Origin: Holacanthus passer
Taxonomy: Eukaryota > Chordata > Actinopteri > Pomacanthidae
Length of the DNA stretch: 64,000 bases
NCBI GenBank assembly: GCA_025331565.1
Contig: JAFREQ010000003.1
Coordinates: forward strand, 8,053,001-8,117,000
Reading direction: 5' to 3'
Shown here: in pieces, positions 51,801 to 62,241 of the stretch
How the letters are laid out: each line of letters begins with the position of its first letter
How positions within the stretch are numbered: the first letter of the stretch is position 1
Made by a program: the position numbers and the translations under genes
The notes under the pieces: model-generated
Database searches by the model: none
Seen by the model: only the letters and a program-made list of their open reading frames with translations
Told to the model about the DNA's origin: nothing

Positions 51801-52755
51801 GAAATATTCCACATTGTCTATTTTGTATTTCAACCCTCTTTAATGACAAGAAGCTATTCATAGAAACTTTATTACAGTTGGTTTCATGGTGGATAGAAAG
51901 TCAGTAGCATGTGTCCAATACCGCAAAGTGAATTTTATGACTAAAACCAATAAGCGTCTGTCTCTGCCAGATTGGGCCGCCTAATTTTAGCCTCCAGGCA
52001 GTGATTTGTTACCTTGACACTAAGGTTTGTGCTATTCCCAGGTGCCCCTAGGAGAGTGCAAGTGTGTGTGTGTGTATACTGTCTGCATTGCAGTTTAAAA
52101 TATTGCAGACAAGATACCAAAGTAAGGTGTTTGGTCACTATACCGTACTCTTGTCCTTTCTTCTATCATATGTCCTGGCTCAATAATGGCGAAAGAAGAT
52201 AAGTTTAGCCAGCAAAATGTTTTCAGAAATTAGATATTTGCTTACAGTCTAATAACTTTGCTTCAACTTTGGATACACTCAAGGTTGTTATGTTACCTAT
52301 ATTTGGTTCCAATAAATCATGTTTGCCCCACTTACCTACCACTCATGTCATGGTAGTAATTAAAATCACTATATACAGTATAAACATGGAAAGTTTTGGA
52401 AAGGTAATGTAACTCCGAGACAGGAGGGTAGGAGATGAAAACAAAGGCCAGAGTTGGAAAATTGAAGTGTGTGTGTATGTGAGTGTGTGTGTCTGTGTGT
52501 GTCTGTGTGTGTCTGTGTCTGTGTGCACAGGTGCACCCAATCTAAACCCTCAAACCACAGGAGATCAATGGTGAGTGGGAGGGTAAACCGAACCCTTCAA
52601 AGTAGCTAGAAGCCACACACACACCCACACCAGTAGTCATTCAGTGGAGTTCACATAGGGATGAGTGTTGAGACACAAGTCTGTCACTCCTCTCCCTCTC
52701 TTTCTCTGGTATCTTCAGCTCTCTGCTAAACTCTCACCTCCAGCCTGCCACCTCA

Positions 52756-52782
52756 ATGCGAGCTGGCATGAGTGGTGAGAAG
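52756..52782 (+). CDS. weak candidate micro first exon (MRAGMSGEK)
   Basis: Nine codons from ATG to a donor AAG|GTAGGC in phase 0, 1.1 kb upstream of the common FERM exon. The first ATG has T at -3, while the second (Met5) has G at -3. A possible acceptor (TATCTTCAG at about 52720) lies upstream, so it could also be part of an internal leader exon. The length is too short for composition to help, and phase agreement alone is weak evidence. No CpG enrichment is present. Confidence 0.2.
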
Positions 52783-53126
52783 GTAGGCGTACGTTATACT
52801 CATGTTGTGGACACACCCTTACCAAATTGCAAGAACCTCAGGTGGCCAATATGATCCTCGTGGTGAAGAGTTACAAACCGGTTTCATGCTTGTGCTCAGT
52901 GTTTTGGAAGGAGTTCTCATCAGATGTTTGACAATGAGGATGTGTCTCCCCCTTTATCCCTCCTCCTCTTATCCAACATTTCTTACCCCTCCACACACCC
53001 ACACACTCCCCGCCCCCCTTCCCCCTGGTCTCCCTCCCCATCTCCCAGATGTGAGGGAAGCGTGGGAGGAGCCAGGGGGTGTTTGTGTTCCTCAGGGTCC
53101 CCTCTTCCTGTTAAATTGTAGTGAAA

Positions 53127-53311
53127 CTCCACATGTGCTGAAAACACCAGGACACACATACATACACACAAACACACAGTGACATGCTGAGTACTCTGGC
53201 ACAGTCTGTTCATCTTTTCTTGAAATGTTTGACTTTACTTCTGCAGCAAATGTTTAAACCTTTGTCTTGAATTTTATCATGCAGTCGCAAACTTTCAGAC
53301 AGGTCTGGAGA
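53127..53311 (+). repeat. 185-bp duplicated segment, copy B
   Basis: Direct-repeat partner of 51583-51767, sharing CTCCACATGTGCTGAAAACA, then CTCTGGCACAG.TGTTCATCTT, and ATGTTTAAACCTTTGTCTTG. It has a longer CA-rich insert and lacks the 10-base insertion seen in copy A. Similarity ends just after GGTCTGGA. It is 616 bp upstream of the common FERM exon. Confidence 0.7.
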
Positions 53312-53927
53312 AATGGCTTGGCTTTGTCTGTCATGTGAAATGTTTGGTCTAACTTGTGTGTATGTGGCGCATATTTCCCACAGTTGACTGTTTCATCATT
53401 GCACCTGCTTCAGTGTTTACGCCTGAACTTGGCAGACGGATGTTATCAGTTTTTTGCAGCACTATTCAGCAAGCCTTGTATCAACAACACAGACAAACAC
53501 TCCGGTGAACATTGTCAGCAGGCAGCTTCACTCATTGTGGTCACTGTATTCCACCGATGGACAATGGATTTCCTGCTCCAGGAGGAATGCTAGAAATGTC
53601 TGTGAGGAAGAGAGCCGAGCAGGACGTTGTCTCTGTTGGCCCATTGTGCACTTAGCTCGGTTAACCTTGTTAAGACTTCATGGAGACAGCAGACGCACAT
53701 GCACACTCCAAGCTTGCCATACAGCACGTCTCTCACACTAAATAATGGGGCAAAGCATCAGGTTCATGTTTGTTGTTTGGAAATTGAAGTGATTGTTACT
53801 GACAGCAATGGAGACCTAAACAAAAGTTTGCTTTTGATCTGTGTTGGTATATCATGTAATACCTGTAATAAATTTTTAAACAAGCATGTTAAGAAGTATC
53901 CCTTGTCTTTTTGTCTCTTTTTCTCAG

Positions 53928-53993
53928 ATGACAGAGGGGAGGCGATGTCAGGTCCACCTCCTGGATGACAGGAAGCTGGAGCTCCTTGTGCAG
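53928..53993 (+). CDS. frmd4a: FRMD4A common coding exon, start of FERM F1 lobe
   Basis: A 66-bp exon of exactly 22 codons, from MTEGRRCQ to LELLVQ. It is preceded by a strong pyrimidine tract ending in TTTTTCTCAG and followed by the donor GTGAGT, so both flanking introns are phase 0. The exon begins with ATG, directly at the splice acceptor. A non-coding first exon would therefore give a protein starting at this Met, and a coding phase-0 first exon would be fused upstream of it. The residues VHLLDDRKLELLVQ are the first beta-hairpin of the ubiquitin-like F1 lobe of the FERM domain. No frame damage is seen. The next exon joins directly as VQ-PKL, matching the known FRMD4A junction as I recall it. 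Confidence 0.96.
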
Positions 53994-54113
53994 GTGAGTC
54001 TTTCTTCCTCCCTCCAGCCGTCTCGTTTGTTCTTCACTTTCTCTCCTCTCTCTCTTTGCACACTCTCATTTCCTTAAAGTGAGGGAGAAGTGATGTCTGG
54101 CATCCTGAGGGAC

Positions 54114-54156
54114 TCACTTACTGCTGACCAAGGGAAATTTGGTCAGCAGTAGGTGA
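54114..54156 (+). other. 18-bp stem-loop in intron 120 bp after the first FERM exon
   Basis: The arms 54114-54131 (TCACTTACTGCTGACCAA) and 54139-54156 (TTGGTCAGCAGTAGGTGA) pair over 18 positions, with 17 standard pairs and one G-U in RNA, around a 7-base loop. The intron transcript could therefore fold here. It is shorter than a usual microRNA precursor. It may be a splicing-regulatory hairpin or the remnant of a small inverted-repeat element. Confidence 0.5.
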
Positions 54157-54413
54157 CTTTGCGCTTTCTTGATTCTCACCTGATCTCTCCAGACACACAC
54201 ACAAACACAAGTATGTGTGCAACGGACCCAGCCCTGATTTACTCTCCCTGTAGAAGCTATGCATCCCAATACAGAGTCCAGTCCTAATGGTGTTCCTAAA
54301 CAGAAACTCTTACTTCCCCTCAATTCATGCATCACTGCTCATTCATTATCACCCATCCTAATCGCCCTCCCAGAATGCAATGCCAGAATCATCTAACAAA
54401 ACACACCAACTAT

Positions 54414-54535
54414 CTATCTATGTAATTGACAGTGCTCCATATTATTCTCCAACCGTATCTTTGTAATTGACAGTGCTCCATATTATTCTCCAACCGTATC
54501 TTTGTAATTGACAGGGCTCCATCTTATCCTCTAAA
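54414..54535 (+). repeat. 41-bp tandem repeat, about three copies
   Basis: Units beginning TGTAATTGACAGTGCTCCAT start at 54421, 54462 and 54503. The first two are essentially identical. The third carries several changes and decays after TCTTATCCTCT. It is a small minisatellite in the intron after the first FERM exon. Confidence 0.85.
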
Positions 54536-56664
54536 AGTCTTAGAAAAACAAAGCAGCATGGTGCCCCCTCCCCCTACTTTCAGCCTTCAATCCTCCCAGC
54601 AGGCCTTTCTGTTGTAATGACCAAAGGCAGCATCAGCAGCACCCACAACACACCAGTTTCTCCCTTCTTTGCCATTTAAAGCCTCTACCCTTCCAGACAG
54701 CTGTCTACTACTTGAGATCCGGTCTGTTTTCTGTTCTATCTCCCAGGGTTTAACTTGGTTATGGTAGTTTAATAATATCAAACACATTTTATTAGATCAA
54801 TATTTTTCGTTGTTTACCAATTATATGGCCCTCTCTGCACAGCAGCCTCTCCCTTCTCTTCCTTTTTTTTTGGTTGATTGTCGATGGCATTCACTCTTGT
54901 CAGATATAAGACCCCTCTCATGGTTTGGCCTCAGAATCTGATGCATTTACAATAGATATTTCTTCCACTCTCCCTAACCTCCCTTAGCCTCCTTCTGGGT
55001 CCAACCATTACCCGATTCCACTGGAAAAAGACAGACAAAGAAGGTAATTGCCCTGGAACAGGAAAAGAAGAACAAAAAGAGAGAATAGAAAGATTGACTC
55101 AGAAACTCAGGAGGTTGAGAGGGAGAGAGAAAAGTGAGATGGGAGCTCAGGAATAGAGACGGGAGATGACAGTGTGGAGATGGGAATAGAGAGGAGAAAA
55201 TGGAGGGGAGAGCCGAGGATAGGTCTGCTGACTTTCTGATTTGATTACTCTGCCAGAACTGATCCTCTCTTTCAAATTGGTACTTCTTTTTGCTCCTCTT
55301 CCAGTCTCTCTCTCTCTCTCCATCTCTCTGACTTTCCGCTCTTCACTCTCTATATCTTCTTTTCTCACTCAGCTTCTTACTTCCCTTTACCTCTCTTATC
55401 CTGGCTTCTTTTCTCTTTTTAAATCTCCAAATACAGCTGCAGCAGCTCATATCTTATCTTTTCATCCTGTCTTCCACTCATCCTCTTGGCCATCAAGAGA
55501 GGAAATAACAATGAAATAAACAAAAAGAGTTGAAGAAGGGAATAAGGGATGTTATTAACAAACCATTGCCATATAAATAAGGACACTGCTGTCTTTCTCT
55601 CTCTTGCTCTCTGTCCTTGCTTCTCTCTGTTGGGCGGATGTACAGTAGGCCAGTACATTGTTAATAGGACCACTGAGAATTACAATGTTATTCTTAGTTT
55701 GAACTAAAGCAGTCAGGTCTTCTCAATTGCAAAAAAAAAGGATCTTGAAGGGATGCTCATAACTCAGAAGCAATCAGTTTTGTTATTCAAATATTAAGGC
55801 AGTACTCTGGTATTACACACTGCAGTGGGCCATTTCATTACTTCACTGATCATTTAACAGCAGTGTGGTCAAGGAGGTCCTCTTGAGGTTTTCATTGAAG
55901 TTCCTGTAGCACGCCAAGCTCACCAGCCGGCTAGCCTCTGAAAGGTTGAATGTCATTTCTGTCACTGACTTGTAACATTGACCAGCTGTTTGATCCCAAA
56001 AGTGTCGTTCACCTTTTTCCTCTTCCTCATCCCCTTCCTCCTACCTTTGATAGAGCCTCCTCTGTGGTTTCTTTATGGTGCAACGCCTCATTGGCAGGGA
56101 ACTATGTGCCAGAAGGCTAACACCTATTGACCAGGCTGTAAAGTTGGGAGCTAACCACCAAATGCACCACTGGGCAAAAATATATGTCAGTCATATTACT
56201 ATCCCTCTCAGCAAATGGGGTATTAAGTTGTGTAACAGTCTTTCACTTCCATGCCGATGTTTATGTGGTGAACTTCAAGGTTTTACTGTAAGATGGTAAA
56301 ATGCTACAGCATACGTCTGTGTACAAAATATTAAAACATGTAGGACACGTGGCTTCAAAAACCTTTTCGTCTCCCACCCTTGGACTCCTAAGGACTGCCA
56401 CTGATAAATCAGTAAGGCGCCAAGGGCCTGGCTAGCTGTTTGCAGAGATTGGGCTGTGAATTGCTGCCCGCCAGCCAAGTGAGCTACTGTTGTGTGTTTG
56501 TCACTTGTCTGGAGGTTTGCTTTAGTGTGTCTCCCCCTCACTTGCACCTCCCTGTAATTCTTACACTCTTAATTACCTGTGCTGCTGAGAAGGCACGGGC
56601 TAAATGTCTATTAGTAGTAATGCTGTCTAAGCTAGTAGAGAGCTTTACTGTCTGATAGTGTGTT

Positions 56665-56668
<4 letters not shown>

Positions 56669-56697
<29 letters not shown>
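56669..56697 (+). repeat. (TG)14 microsatellite
   Basis: A perfect TG run in the intron between the first two FERM exons. Confidence 0.95.
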
Positions 56698-56700
<3 letters not shown>

Positions 56701-57586
56701 TCTGCATATGTCTGGAATGTGTGTCTCAAATTATTCTGTGTCCGTGTGTGTGTGTTTAGTGTGCCATATCGCTTACTATATTACCTGTCATTCACTGTCT
56801 GTATCACTATTGGTATCTTCTCCAAAGTTATGTGGTGTCAGAATGTGTGTATGTATGTAGATCGGGTGTGTCGCCACTTGAGGAGAGAGCCACACATATT
56901 TATACTATCCAGTGCTGCTCATATGATTTTTACAGTCTGCTTGGTATTCATAACAATGTTGAAGCAAGAAGCTCAGCTGAACCTTACAGGGGTGATTCTG
57001 TTCTTTTTCATCTTCAGTCAGGCACGTCTAATGTTCAACAGCGTATCTAGGGCTTATTTTGTCTCTGTATCATCTTCCCAACAGCTTACCATACGTGTCC
57101 ACGTGTCCCTGTCCCCCGCTCAGTGTTTGTTATGCCGTGATGGCATGTATGTAGTTTAATTGATATTGTTACCAAGGCAGTTGACTGCTGTGTGGTAATG
57201 AGAGACCACCACTTTATGTGTCTCAGACTGAACCAAAACATGTATTACTGCTAATACTATAAAGATAGCCTGCTTCCAGACCTAAAATTTCCACATCTAA
57301 AATGTTTAGAGAACTTCAAAGAGATCTAGTGTTGCTCTCTTGAATGGCTGCTTTCCCATTTGGAGAAACAGCAGAGCCAGCCAGAGCCTTTGTGGATGGG
57401 ACTACCAGTTTTTGTCACAGTCAGACAGACAGATGCTGTAGTTATGGTCAGCACTTAAATCACTGTCCAGGATATATTAATCTAACCAAAACATCTAGCA
57501 TGTTCATGATCTTAGCTAAGAGAGGTGAATTTATCATTCTTACTGTAAATGCATTTGATTTTTTTTTTCTTTTAATCATAACCTTA

Positions 57587-57590
57587 ATAT

Positions 57591-57667
<77 letters not shown>

Positions 57668-57669
57668 GT
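57587..57669. repeat. (TA)n microsatellite
   Basis: About 80 bp of TA repeats with scattered C and G, self-complementary and able to extrude a cruciform. Intronic. Confidence 0.95.
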
Positions 57670-57961
57670 AACATGGCAGTATCAGATTCTCCTAGATAAT
57701 TTACCAATACTGTAAGGTTTTGTAGTAGGGCTACGTCAAAGGGACATGGAGACAGAATCAGCTAGTACAGTGGTCATGTTGTTTTCCTATTTAACTCTAT
57801 AATCTGGTACATAAATGTGATACATGGGAATACGAGGCAAAATCAACCTATATGTTAGCTTCTCCTCAAGCTCTCTCTATCGCTTCTATTCTCTCCTGAG
57901 CCTTTTTGTGTTGCAGGATCACTGTAGGCGTCACGCTTATATGAGATCTAGGTCATTGGAG

Positions 57962-57962
<1 letters not shown>

Positions 57963-58006
<44 letters not shown>
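57963..58006 (+). repeat. (TG)22 microsatellite
   Basis: A perfect TG run, 140 bp before the one at 58148. Confidence 0.97.
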
Positions 58007-58008
<2 letters not shown>

Positions 58009-58145
58009 CTTGCTGTCTGCATGACATCACCTCCTTCTCTTTAAATAGCTCTCAGTAGCTTCTGTCAGTGGAGTTGTGCAGTGAGTAGATAGTACAGGAC
58101 CTCAGGCTGAGATTCTTAGCAATGTGCACACTATGGCACATGTCG

Positions 58146-58147
<2 letters not shown>

Positions 58148-58179
<32 letters not shown>
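58148..58179 (+). repeat. (TG)16 microsatellite
   Basis: A perfect TG run, about 780 bp upstream of the exon at 58955. Confidence 0.97.
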
Positions 58180-58182
<3 letters not shown>

Positions 58183-58954
58183 GTTGCACACAGTACGTTT
58201 TCCTCTTGCCCTCCTCCATCCCGTATATATACATCGCACAGCACACGTGTTCCTCCTATATATTGTGAGTGAGCATCAAGCATGTTGTGTATGGGCTCCT
58301 GTGTGCAAATGCATGCAGATTTGTGTGTGTAATGAAAATGTAGGCAACGAGGCACACCCATGGTTAACCTCAGGGTAGGGCGTGCTGCTACTCAGGATGT
58401 CACAAACCAGCAGCATATGGCAGCAGTCCCTGGCCTCTGCTTGGTTTTAAGACGAGTTGCTTTGCATGCTCTGACCGTTGTGATGAATGTAGGTTGTCAT
58501 CGCGTATGGTACAGCTTGGACAGTATTCCACAGTGTTTCCTAGCTAGCGAGGTCTTGTGCTAGCTGCGGCCCTCTCCCTGCAATACTGTGGTTGAGCCCA
58601 GAGCCATGACTCTGCAGTAGAGGTGTGGGTCAGAGAGGCGGAAAGGAGAGAGGGAGGGAGGGGAAGGGCAGTGTACCTGCACTGTCAGCAACATCCGCAC
58701 ACTCCATCCATCTTTCTCGCACTCTCTCTCATTTATCTCCTCCTCTCTTGCTCTTTTCCTCTTTTCCCTGGTGTTTGTCAGAATGCTTAGTCATTGCAGT
58801 AAATCAATAGCTGATAGAATACATTAGCATAAAGCCCCAACACATGTACTTGTTCCAATTAAACTGCAGCCTGATAAACCACTACACTGACACCCAAGTA
58901 AAGTTATAACTAGTAAATCGGAGGGGTAATGCTAAAATTTCTGTCTCCTTACAG

Positions 58955-59049
58955 CCCAAGCTGATGGCTAAGGACTTGCTGGACCTTGTGGCCTCCCACT
59001 TCAACCTCAAGGAGAAGGAGTACTTTGGAATCGCATACACAGACGAAAC
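58955..59049 (+). CDS. frmd4a: FRMD4A coding exon, FERM F1 lobe (helix and strands)
   Basis: A 95-bp exon preceded by TCTCCTTACAG and followed by the donor GTAAGT. It enters in phase 0 and leaves in phase 2, with the last codon (Thr, AC|G) split across the intron. It encodes PKLMAKDLLDLVASHFNL followed by KEKEYFGIAYTDE. The pattern LLDLVASHFNLKEKEYFGI is the single long helix and following strand of the FERM F1 ubiquitin fold, and is nearly invariant in FRMD4 proteins. Residue changes relative to the mammalian form as I remember it (for example M in KLMAK) are conservative. The exon is intact, with no stop or frameshift. Confidence 0.96.
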
Positions 59050-60338
59050 GTAAGTTAAAATCATTATTTTAGAATGTCTAGTATTATATTAGAAGCAGAC
59101 GACAGCCAACTCAGTATCAAAGTTCAGCTGCAACATTTGTGCTGGTAAACAAACCAAAAACCCCAATAGACTGGAGTCTATGTGAACATATTCAAATGTT
59201 TCTTTAGTCTTAGAAAACTAGTGAACCTCTCATTTGTTTGTGACTAATGATAGTGCCTTCAGTAAAGTTGAACCAAATTAAATTAATTTCTGTTTGGGTT
59301 TTGACTTTCAGTGTGTTTCCACATGGCCTGTCTGAGACATATTTGTTACACAAAACCAAACTTACTAAAACAATAACAAAAGTAGCTCATTTTTTTAAAG
59401 CTTATTTGGGTATGAAATGGCTCTTAGATTTAGACATTTCAGAATTTAAAAAGATATCCAGTTTATTGTTTTTAGTTTTTTCATTTACTTTCGGCCATGG
59501 CTGCTTTCATTCTGGTCAAAATAACATGAGGATCATCATGAATATCACACTGAACCATAAACTGATGTATCACAAGATACCTAGATATAAAGGATTTTGA
59601 TGTTATGGTAAAGCTATGATTGCCTTGCTCTGGGATAGCAAAAGATGCCTGTCTGCCAGAAGCCTTGCTACAAGACCTGTGCTTGAAATGCAAAAATGAC
59701 ATTCAAATTAGTTTTATTGTGTTTGGTGACCTAGAAAGACAGAAGCACCACAACGTAGTCCAGATCTAGTCATGCGAACATTCAAATGATTTACATACAG
59801 GCAGACGCTGCCACAGCCTTTGTTTTCTCTCTTTTTTGTTTTATCTCAGGCCTCCACTGATGTCAAGCTAGGCTGGCCTCTGCTCTATGGCATTTACACG
59901 GCTGTGACATATACTGTAGCCGATGTCAGTCCAGCAAAGCAATATCATCTTTGCAGTCTTAGTCCCCCAGGGCTAATTCTATGATGTGTAGATTTGTTGT
60001 GTGTGTCTGGGGAGAGCAGACAGCTCAGTGGTCAAAGAGTCTGTGTGGGGGGAAAAGAGGGAGAGCAATTGAGAGACAGAGACAGAAGGAGGCAGAGTTT
60101 GAGAGAGATGTTGCTCAGTTGCTCAGGAGACCATGCAGGGTTACCACAGGGTGACAAGCTGTCTCTGCAGTTTTTCTCTCTGTTGGAGAGGAAGAAAAAA
60201 AAAAGGAGAGGGGGAGAGAAGTATGGGGGGCGGTAGGCAAGAAATGGTAACAGGAAAAGAAAAATTGGGAGGCTGAAAAATGTTCAGTGTCTTGAGATGA
60301 ATTTTTTGTGTCCTTGCTGAATATTCAGACATCTCTGA

Positions 60339-60405
60339 ATAAGATAAGATAAGATAAGATAAACCTTTGTTTGTCCCACAGTGGGGAAATTCACAGGGTT
60401 AGGGT
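60339..60405 (-). mobile_element. LINE-like 3' end with (TTATC)n tail
   Basis: A run of GATAA units (60339-60362) is followed by CCTTTGTTTGTCCCACAGTG and GGGAAATTCACAGGG. In fish this is the familiar 3' terminus of a dispersed LINE read on the opposite strand, with the pentanucleotide as its tail. Only the terminus is present. It lies in the intron about 65 bp before the FERM exon at 60469. Confidence 0.6.
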
Positions 60406-60411
60406 TAGTAT

Positions 60412-60433
60412 ATAATAATAATAATAATAATAG
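60412..60433 (+). repeat. (ATA)n microsatellite
   Basis: About seven ATA units immediately follow the LINE-like fragment and end 36 bp before the exon at 60469, close to where the branch point should be. Confidence 0.9.
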
Positions 60434-60468
60434 CATTGATTGGTTGCTTTGTTGTTTTGTCTCATCAG

Positions 60469-60561
60469 GGGCCATTTTAGTTGGCTGCAGCTGGACCGCA
60501 GGGTATTAGAACATGAGTTCCCCAAGAAATCTGGTCCTATTGTCCTCTACTTCTGTGTCAG
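60469..60561 (+). CDS. frmd4a: FRMD4A coding exon, end of FERM F1 lobe
   Basis: A 93-bp exon preceded by TTGTTTTGTCTCATCAG and followed by GTGAGT. Its first base completes the split Thr codon of the previous exon. It then encodes GHFSWLQLDRRVLEHEFPKK and SGPIVLYFCV, and ends with AG of a split Arg codon (phase 2 on both sides). WLQLDRRVLEH...PKK is the FRMD4-type end of the F1 lobe, leading to the VLYFCVRFY strand that connects to F2. It lies just downstream of a (GATAA)n repeat and an ATA microsatellite (60339-60433) in the preceding intron. No defects are seen. Confidence 0.96.
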
Positions 60562-60699
60562 GTGAGTCTTTCTTCATTAACCTAACTTACACATGCCATG
60601 GTGTCTAATTGGAGATGGTGTTTGAATGTGTGGGAGAGCGAAGGAAAAATGGAGAGAGTGCATCTCCTCATGTATTTGCACACGCACATGCCTTCCTGT

Positions 60700-60970
60700 G
60701 GTAATAGGAACAGATTAACAAGGTTAGTTATGACAGGCCCCGATGAAATGGCTTTGACCCAGGTGTTTAACTCCCACCACGGGGCCTCTCAGCCAATCAT
60801 GAGCCTCTTAGACCTCATCAGTATGCACTGCATGCAAATCCCATCAAATAGCTTTGCGGTTGACTACAAAGTGCCATACTCCAAACAAGATGTCAGAATG
60901 CTTTCCCATGGAGAGAGAAGCCTTACCATTTATTCTGCATTAGTACTATGCATTTTTATGCAGAAGCAAT
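60700..60970. promoter_or_regulatory. possible conserved intronic element with POU octamer
   Basis: Between two FERM exons lies a repeat-free block with a perfect octamer ATGCAAAT at 60832-60839 and a CCAAT box at 60793. Both strands are long open in at least one frame, which here reflects composition and not coding. An enhancer is possible. Confidence 0.3.
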
Positions 60971-61745
60971 TTAAGGAGAACTGTTCCCGACTTGTTTGTA
61001 AAAGGTTTACTTGTCAGTGTAATGCTAAACAGGGTAGAACATATTCTGGTAAGACAACCTATGATGAGACATGTGCCTTTGCATTGTGCTCTTCTTAATC
61101 TCCTCAGTTAAAAGCCAACTCTTCTATGACCTGTTATGACAGGGTTATTAAATCACCCTACAGTCCCACAGTCCTTTCTCAGCCTTTTGTACTGCTCATA
61201 CAATGGCCCCACTCATATATAAAAACCCCTGACTCACACACAGGCACTGGATAATGTGTATATGTTTGACAGAACTACAAAGTGTGTCTGTTTCTATGTG
61301 TGTCATTGTGTTTGTGTGTATGTGGGGTTTTTTTGTCTTCAATAGACTATTGAAAAAGAAAGAAAAAGGCACCTGACCTGGAAAGAGATTTTCTGATCGT
61401 TCTTAGCCTCAAATGAAAATGCACAGCACTCCCAACCCACTCTGTGCCCAAAAACACACACTCACACACATGCACACACACATGTGCAATCTGAGTGAGA
61501 GCCCAAAAGAGAAAGCCAAGGCTTTGTTTTGGACCACTGGCGTTCTCTGTCCCCAACACATCTCTATGATGTCATATGCACCCCAGGGACTGAGCCGTTA
61601 GCAACATACATAGTAACGTGACGCACATTAACTCTGCTAAACAATGTCTTTGAGTAGTCATCTCCAGGTTGACATTTACAACACAGCTCAAGTCATGACA
61701 TTACGAGGTGACTGCATGGTAAAATCATATTCTTAGCACATAGAC

Positions 61746-61775
61746 CCATTGTTCATTCTATTTAGTGAACAATGG
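61746..61775. repeat. small inverted repeat
   Basis: CCATTGTTCA and TGAACAATGG are perfect 10-bp inverted arms with a 10-base loop. It lies in the intron before the last FERM exon. The ACAAT cores could also be read as paired SOX-type sites. No further structure extends from it. Confidence 0.35.
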
Positions 61776-62119
61776 TACGACATTGATAATATCAAAAGAT
61801 GTACAGATAAGTATATTTGGCAGCTACTACTGCTGTTTTAGCTTTCTCCACTGTTTTTGTTAAGTTGCATTGATGCGCGGTTACTCTCTTCATTTGAGGT
61901 CAGCTATAGAACCACATAAAACAACTGTGTCTGTGTGTGTCTGTGGAGGTTGGGTGAGGGTCACTGTGTGTGTATTTACGCAGACTAATAGGTGTTTTAG
62001 GATGTGATGGTGGTGCTGTGACATTGTGAACTTTGACACCATTTTGAGGCCTTTTCCCCCTCCCCCCCTCCACCATATTTCAGTCCAATCTTTCCAAATG
62101 TCACACTGACTACACCCCA

Positions 62120-62120
<1 letters not shown>

Positions 62121-62152
<32 letters not shown>
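62121..62152 (+). repeat. (CA)16 microsatellite
   Basis: A perfect CA run in the intron before the last FERM exon. Confidence 0.97.
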
Positions 62153-62154
<2 letters not shown>

Positions 62155-62190
62155 TCCCTCGCACCCTATTTCTTAGGCACACATACACCC

Positions 62191-62191
62191 A

Positions 62192-62241
<50 letters not shown>
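62191..62241 (+). repeat. (AC)n microsatellite
   Basis: An AC run interrupted once by AT, 40 bp after the previous CA repeat. Confidence 0.97.

Larger units (their letters stand above)
51133..53927 (+). other. frmd4a: intron between CpG promoter and first FERM exon
   Basis: If exon 1e is used, this is a 2.8-kb intron. It carries both copies of the 185-bp repeat and the micro-exon candidate at 52756, and ends in a textbook pyrimidine tract. Confidence 0.55.
53994..58954 (+). other. frmd4a: frmd4a intron after the first FERM exon
   Basis: A 4.96-kb phase-0 intron, GTGAGT to ACAG. It contains the stem-loop at 54114, the 41-bp tandem repeat and several TG/TA microsatellites. No exon is seen within it. 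Confidence 0.9.
59050..60468 (+). other. frmd4a: frmd4a intron (phase 2)
   Basis: A 1.42-kb intron, GTAAGT to TCAG, with a retroelement end and an ATA repeat near its 3' side. Otherwise plain sequence. Confidence 0.92.

Noticed and set aside
56668..57159. 163-codon plus-strand ORF in the frmd4a intron
   Set aside because: The start is a TG microsatellite translated as Cys-Val and the rest has no domain. It lies inside a well-defined intron.
60598..61098. 166-codon ORF between FERM exons
   Set aside because: It begins in intron sequence right after a used donor and matches no family. The open frame is better explained by composition of a possible non-coding element.
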